From assembly GCA_947623455.1 (NCBI GenBank), contig OX392534.1:41917426-41981425 (forward strand): a stretch of DNA of 64,000 nucleotides. The letters run 5' to 3'. Below, piece by piece: positions 59,563 to 64,000 of this stretch; within the stretch, counting starts at the first letter, position 1, and every line of letters begins with the position of its first letter. The notes under the pieces are model-generated. The model did not search any database and was not told the DNA's origin. It worked only from the letters and a program-made list of their open reading frames with translations. Origin of the DNA: Mimachlamys varia (taxonomy: Eukaryota; Mollusca; Bivalvia; Pectinida; Pectinidae). The position numbers and the translations under genes are program-made.

Positions 59563-60609
59563 ATGTACTTTACCCATACAAATCTAGCTATAGTCCATTG
59601 GACTTGACCACAGGTGTCGGTGTGAGATTTCTATTTGAGATCATGATCAGGAGATTTTGGTAGCGCCATCACTTTTCAGCAAAACAGCTGACAGGATTAA
59701 TTAATTTCTGTATCGTCACATGTGTACAAGAAGGAAGTAAGGGTGTTAGAGTATGTATGCTTTGTTTATGTCCTGTGATGTATTTGTGAAAAATCTGGAA
59801 AAAAAAATATGGGCAGTTAGAGGTTACACGACGCCTGTCAAAAAATATCTCGCTGTGTTAAACCTCTAACATTGTTGGAGTAATGTGAAGAGGTATTGGC
59901 TTGGACTCTTTAAGGATCCTCGTACCAAAAAACTGTTAGGAGGTGGCAGAAACTCATTGCCAGTTCTGGGGACTGTTTTTTGGGGCGTAATTATGGCTTT
60001 GATCAATTGTTTCTGAAAAGAAAATAATAACAAAAATGAAGTATAGTCAACAATAGTGTTTAGATTGGGATCTGAACCTAAATCTTCAGATTGATAATAC
60101 TGTTAACCAATATACATGGACAACAGAATTGCCCTGGCCCCACTTCACTGCTGTTATATAAACTAGTATGCAAAATGAACTGTAAGGAAGATAGATAATA
60201 TATATAGGTACCAATACAGTGGGTTAGGGATCCTTAAGCCCAACCACATAGGTATACATACTCTCCATGTCTTCCTTGACCCCTTACATATGGTTCTACC
60301 ACGCACTCAGGCCAACAAGTGTGTAATAGGATTTCGAAAAACTTGTTTCATAGTTGTTAAACAAACAATGTGTAAAAATGTAAGGTATTGTTGGTGATAG
60401 TGTTTGTTATTACAGATTTATTTTTTTTCAAGATTATTTTATAAGATGAAAATGTCAAAAGTATTCAGAAACAACCTGTTGATGTAGACTTGTTTCTTAG
60501 CTATTAATAATAACAGGAGAAAAGTATTAAGGTACAGATGGTCCTACATAATGTAGGTACATACATTTACATACAGCATGTAAAAATGATGTACGTGGCT
60601 CACCTGTAT

Positions 60610-60842
60610 CATCAGCCAATCACCTAGCAACACATCAGCCAATCACTTAGCAACACATCAGCCAATCACTTAGCAACACATCAGCCAATCACCTAGCAAA
60701 ACATCAGCCAATCACTTAGCAACACATCAGCTAATCACCTAGCAACACATCAGCCAATCACCTAGCAACACATCAGCCAATCCCTTAGTAACACATCAGC
60801 CAGTCTCCTAGCAACATATCAGCCAGTCTCCTAGCAACAAAC
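60610..60842. repeat. 23-bp minisatellite, ten copies
   Basis: Unit ATCAGCCAATCACCTAGC followed by AACAC, period 23. The last copies change to CAGTCTCC. Each well-kept unit carries a CCAAT box. Confidence 0.94.
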
Positions 60843-61265
60843 CAGTGGGACAAGTGCATCATAGATAGCTTGGTGACATGATGAACCCAAAACGTACATC
60901 ACAAAATATATGCCACGTGTATTGTAGTATGTACAGTAAAAAAAAAAAATTATGTATCAAATACATACCTGAGATAGTGAATAGAAGAATCTGCACTGCA
61001 TAGAATAGACTATTCTACATAATATAGTGATAGTTCAAAAAGTGACAAATTTCAAATAGTGCTTTACACCTGTGTTTTACATATTTATTGCAATTACATG
61101 ATGTTATTCTTTATTCAGCAATAGACACACATGCCTTTGTGCCATAAATACATTGCATATACATGGTATATTCTACAATGCAATGCATTTCACAAATATA
61201 TACAGTAAAACAGTGACATTATGAATTTCAGTGCTAATTATCCGACATCAGGGCGGACGTAACTC

Positions 61266-61714
61266 TTAATTGAACAAATAATTATTTCTTATTTCATTCG
61301 CTTTATAAATGAAAGCAGCAATATTTCTTAGCATACACCTGTTTGTAGACGATATTAATTCAAGAAACTTTGGTTTATTTGGGTGATAATAGTACCTCTT
61401 CTTAAAGTATATATGTCTTATATTAGAATATAAAGTACACTCCATAAGGAAATGGTACTCATCCTCTAAGACCCCACAACAGTTACATGTACGATTCTCG
61501 TATGGAATAGAATTCGGTCCGTGCCAACGACCTGCCTCAACACTTAAACGATGCGAAGAGACTCTAAATTTTGTTAAGGCTATACGAAACTTTTTTATGT
61601 TGACGAGGTCGAGATATAATCTATATTCGAAATTATTAGAAAGATTAACATAGAATCTTGCCCTGGTAGAACCAGATAATTCCCTTTTCCAATTTTGAAC
61701 AAAAATATCTTTAA
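61266..61714 (-). pseudogene. LINE ORF2, C-terminal domain fragment
   Basis: Frame shifted relative to the reverse transcriptase segment. Reads DIFVQNWKRELSGSTRARFY and continues through LTKFRVSSHRLSVEAGRW to RTCNCCGVLEDEYHFLMEC, a CX2CX7HX4C zinc-knuckle-like motif common at the C terminus of many LINE proteins, and ends at TAA 61266-61268. An extra T in AAGAATTAAAG near 61713 explains the shift. Confidence 0.85.
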
Positions 61715-62784
61715 TTCTTATCGCATACTATCCTCAGCCAATATTTTATTATTCTACAATATCGTGCTATTTTTAATGGAAAACGACCTAGTTCGCCATA
61801 AACAAAGTTATTTTGTGTAGTAGACTTTACATACAATAACCTTTTACAAAATTTGAGGTGAACACGTTCAATATCCTCAGCCGAATGGAATCCCCATACC
61901 TCGCTACCGTAGCAGAGCACGGGCATTACCAACTTGTCAAATAAATCACAGGTATGTTTGGGCAATAAATTAACAAAATTTTGCAAGTATTTCTCCATTT
62001 TGAATATAGATTTAGTAGCTTGACCGGCAAGGGTTTTCTGAGCCTCATTAAAGGAACCCCCTGAAGTAAAAACAATTCCCAAAAACGAAAACTTATTTAC
62101 TATCTCGATTTCACTACCGTCATAATAGAACTTTACATCACTTGCCAATCTTCCGCCATTTCTAAATATCATAACCTTAGTTTTATCAACATTCAGTTTT
62201 AATTTCCATGTGTTACAATACACTTTCAAAATATCTAATCCTTGCTGTAGCTGTTCAGCAGATTCGGCAAATATTGTGATATCATCCGCGTATAGAACTA
62301 AATAGAGTTTTAAATATTCAATTGTTATACCATCAAAACCATTCAATATAAATTCATTTTCTAAATCATTTATATACATAGCAAACAAAAAAGGCGACAA
62401 ACTTTCACCTTGACGAACTCCGGTAATGCACTGGAAACTTTCTGAAATTTCATTATTTACTTTAACACTTGATTTGACAGAAGTATACATAGATTTAATT
62501 ATATCAAGCATTTTACCCCTAACGCCAACTTTGATTAGTTTTACCCACAGATTGTCCCTTACCACATAATCGAAGGCTTTTGAGAAATCAATAAAAGCAC
62601 AATGTAAACTCTTTTTTAAATGAAAAAGATGGGAGATAACTCCATTTAAAATAAAGATATTATCTATGGTGCTGTGACAGGTCCTAAATCCAGCCTGCGC
62701 ATCAACGTAAACTTTGTATTTCTCGGCCCAGAAATTAAGCCTGTTATTTAATACCCTCGTAAACAATTTTCCAACTACACTCAA
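61711..62784 (-). pseudogene. LINE ORF2, reverse transcriptase core
   Basis: Open for 357 codons but without a true ATG (first in-frame codon TTG). Contains the palm motifs in order: AFIDFSKAFD (motif A), GVRQGESLSPFLFAMYINDL (motif B), LVLYADDITIF (catalytic YADD), KLNVDKTKVMIF and FSFLGIVF. All catalytic Asp residues are kept. Confidence 0.93.
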
Positions 62785-63947
62785 TAAGTTATCCCTCTGT
62801 AGTTTGAAACATCTGCCAGAGATCCCTTTTTATGTAAAGGAATAATATATCCCTCCGACCATGCTTCTGGAAATATTCCAGTTTTAAAAACAGAGTTAAA
62901 TAATACCAGCATATAAGGTAACAATACATCAATGCCATACAATAAAAATTCATTAATTAATAAATCAGGTCCAGCGCTTTTACCTGCTTTTAACTGAGCG
63001 ACGGCTTTCATTATTTCCTCTTGTTCAACATCACAATTCAACTCTTCAAACATGACCTGTATTTCACCATTGACATATCTATCAACAAAATTTACAACCT
63101 CAGTTTCGGGCTCAAAAAATGGATCATCTGGATTTGTAACAGACGAAAAAAACTCTACAAAATCATCAGCGCTAATGTGCGATTTTTGTGGATTTGAGCA
63201 AGACAATTTTAATAACCGCCAATATTCTCGTGCGTTAGTTTCCTTAGCCCGTAATAACTTTTGTGTATTATTTCTATCGTAGGACATCCGACTTTTCCTT
63301 GCTTCATATTTAAATTCATTTCTTTTTTGGACCATTTTTCGCCTGTTCTCATCAGAATTACTTTCTCTAAAAATATTTAATAGATGTAAAAACTCATGCC
63401 GTTTTTGCTCACATGTATCACTATACCAAGGGATATTGCGGGAATGTCCACACGTTTCATACTCCTTAGGAGGCGAAATAGTGTGCGACATAATAGGAGT
63501 TGCGGCTTTACACAGACCTTCATTAAATTTATTCACAGCAGTGTTTAAATCTGTATGACTAATTTCAGTTGTATTCAATAACCGTTTCATTTCCATAAAA
63601 TTGCACATACAATCATCATTCTGCAAATTTTGCAAAAATACATCTTCAAAAGCAGGATTCCATTTATATTTCATTGAAAGAATTTCATCCGAAATAACTG
63701 AGTTAACACTACATGTTTCTATAAACGTCTTAATTTCAAAATATACTGCCATGTGATCACTATAAGCATTAGGTACATCAACATAGAACTCAATAATTGA
63801 TGAAAATAATTCAGGTGTTGAAATGACGTAATCAACTAGACTGCATCCGCGGTCATTCGCAAAAGTTAACGATCCCATACCCGCATCTTTTCCTACTCTA
63901 CCGTTCAATATACGCAAACCAGAGGACTTACAGAATTCAATCAATTA
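62781..63947 (-). pseudogene. LINE ORF2, endonuclease end and start of reverse transcriptase
   Basis: Reads IEFCKSSGLRILNGRVG, the endonuclease motif SDHMAV, then KAGKSAGPDLLINEFLL and IIPLHKKGSLADVSNYRGIT before a stop. A single-base deletion near 62785-62788 separates it from LSVVGKLFTRVLNNRL. An in-frame TAA at 63945-63947 interrupts the upstream continuation (RYSPDKDRVNSNGL). Confidence 0.9.
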
Positions 63948-64000
63948 CAAACCATTGCTGTTCACTCTATCTTTATCAGGTGAATATCGCTTATCCACAC

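Larger units (their letters stand above)
51380..60600. other. no supported gene; repeats only
   Basis: Could be introns of the candidate divergent gene or intergenic DNA. No open frame resembles a known protein. It contains a solo MITE end at 54773 and a family-2 MITE at 59471. A stretch at 54576-54637 between AG and GTATGA has an open frame, but its phase does not fit the exons proposed upstream. Confidence 0.45.
61060..64000 (-). mobile_element. decayed non-LTR retrotransposon (LINE), 5' end outside the window
   Basis: Minus-strand element with the last part of an apurinic-type endonuclease (NDRGCSLVDYVIS, SDHMAV), a linker, a reverse transcriptase and a C-terminal CCHC knuckle, then a 3' UTR with TGAATAAAG near 61110. 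Two frameshifts and one in-frame stop show it is dead. The clade (RTE, Jockey/CR1 or relatives) cannot be fixed by eye. Confidence 0.9.

Overview
The window looks like nuclear DNA of an invertebrate, most likely a bivalve mollusc. Evidence is spliced genes with GT-AG introns, AT-rich non-coding DNA, many minisatellites, short inverted-repeat elements, LINE remnants and dispersed TGACCT-rich and foldback repeats of the kind common in bivalve genomes. The species cannot be fixed from the sequence. There are no prokaryotic operons, rRNA or recognisable tRNA genes.

Layout. Positions 1-11.3 kb appear gene-free and hold two large minisatellites: a 28-bp unit at 0.93-1.78 kb, and a 34-bp unit of about 70 copies at 7.86-10.23 kb. 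From 11.3 to 17.84 kb on the minus strand lies one huge exon of 2174 codons. It encodes an extraordinarily Asp-rich protein made almost only of about 155 thrombospondin-type-3-like Ca-binding modules (D-x-D-G-D-G-I-P-D). Its 5' exon or exons lie upstream, possibly near 19.0-19.3 kb. From 18.2 to 20.7 kb there are small transposon remnants.

Positions 23.5-50.9 kb on the minus strand hold a complete gene for the ER chaperone endoplasmin (GRP94, Hsp90b1). I could assemble all 14 coding exons with consistent splice phases into 797 residues, from a signal peptide to a C-terminal HDEL. Its introns are full of tandem arrays: about 98 copies of a 32-bp unit in intron 11, about 22 copies of another 32-bp unit in intron 13, a 108-bp triplication that copies the 3' splice site of exon 11, and others. 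The promoter at about 50.9-51.3 kb has a perfect ER stress element (CCAAT-N9-CCACG) and a second near-perfect one in inverted orientation. A possible divergent plus-strand first exon starts at 51298.

Positions 51.4-60.6 kb have no gene I can support. A 23-bp CCAAT-containing minisatellite lies at 60.6 kb. A decayed non-LTR retrotransposon on the minus strand (end of endonuclease, reverse transcriptase with YADD, C-terminal zinc knuckle) runs from about 61.1 kb off the right edge, broken by two frameshifts and a nonsense codon.

Functionally, Hsp90b1 folds secreted proteins and binds Ca2+ in the ER. The neighbouring DGDGIPD gene encodes what is probably a secreted, massively Ca-binding protein. 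Both are on the same strand about 4-5 kb apart. A functional link is only a speculation. The most novel object in the window is the DGDGIPD protein with its 103-residue higher-order repeat and Cys-motif brackets.
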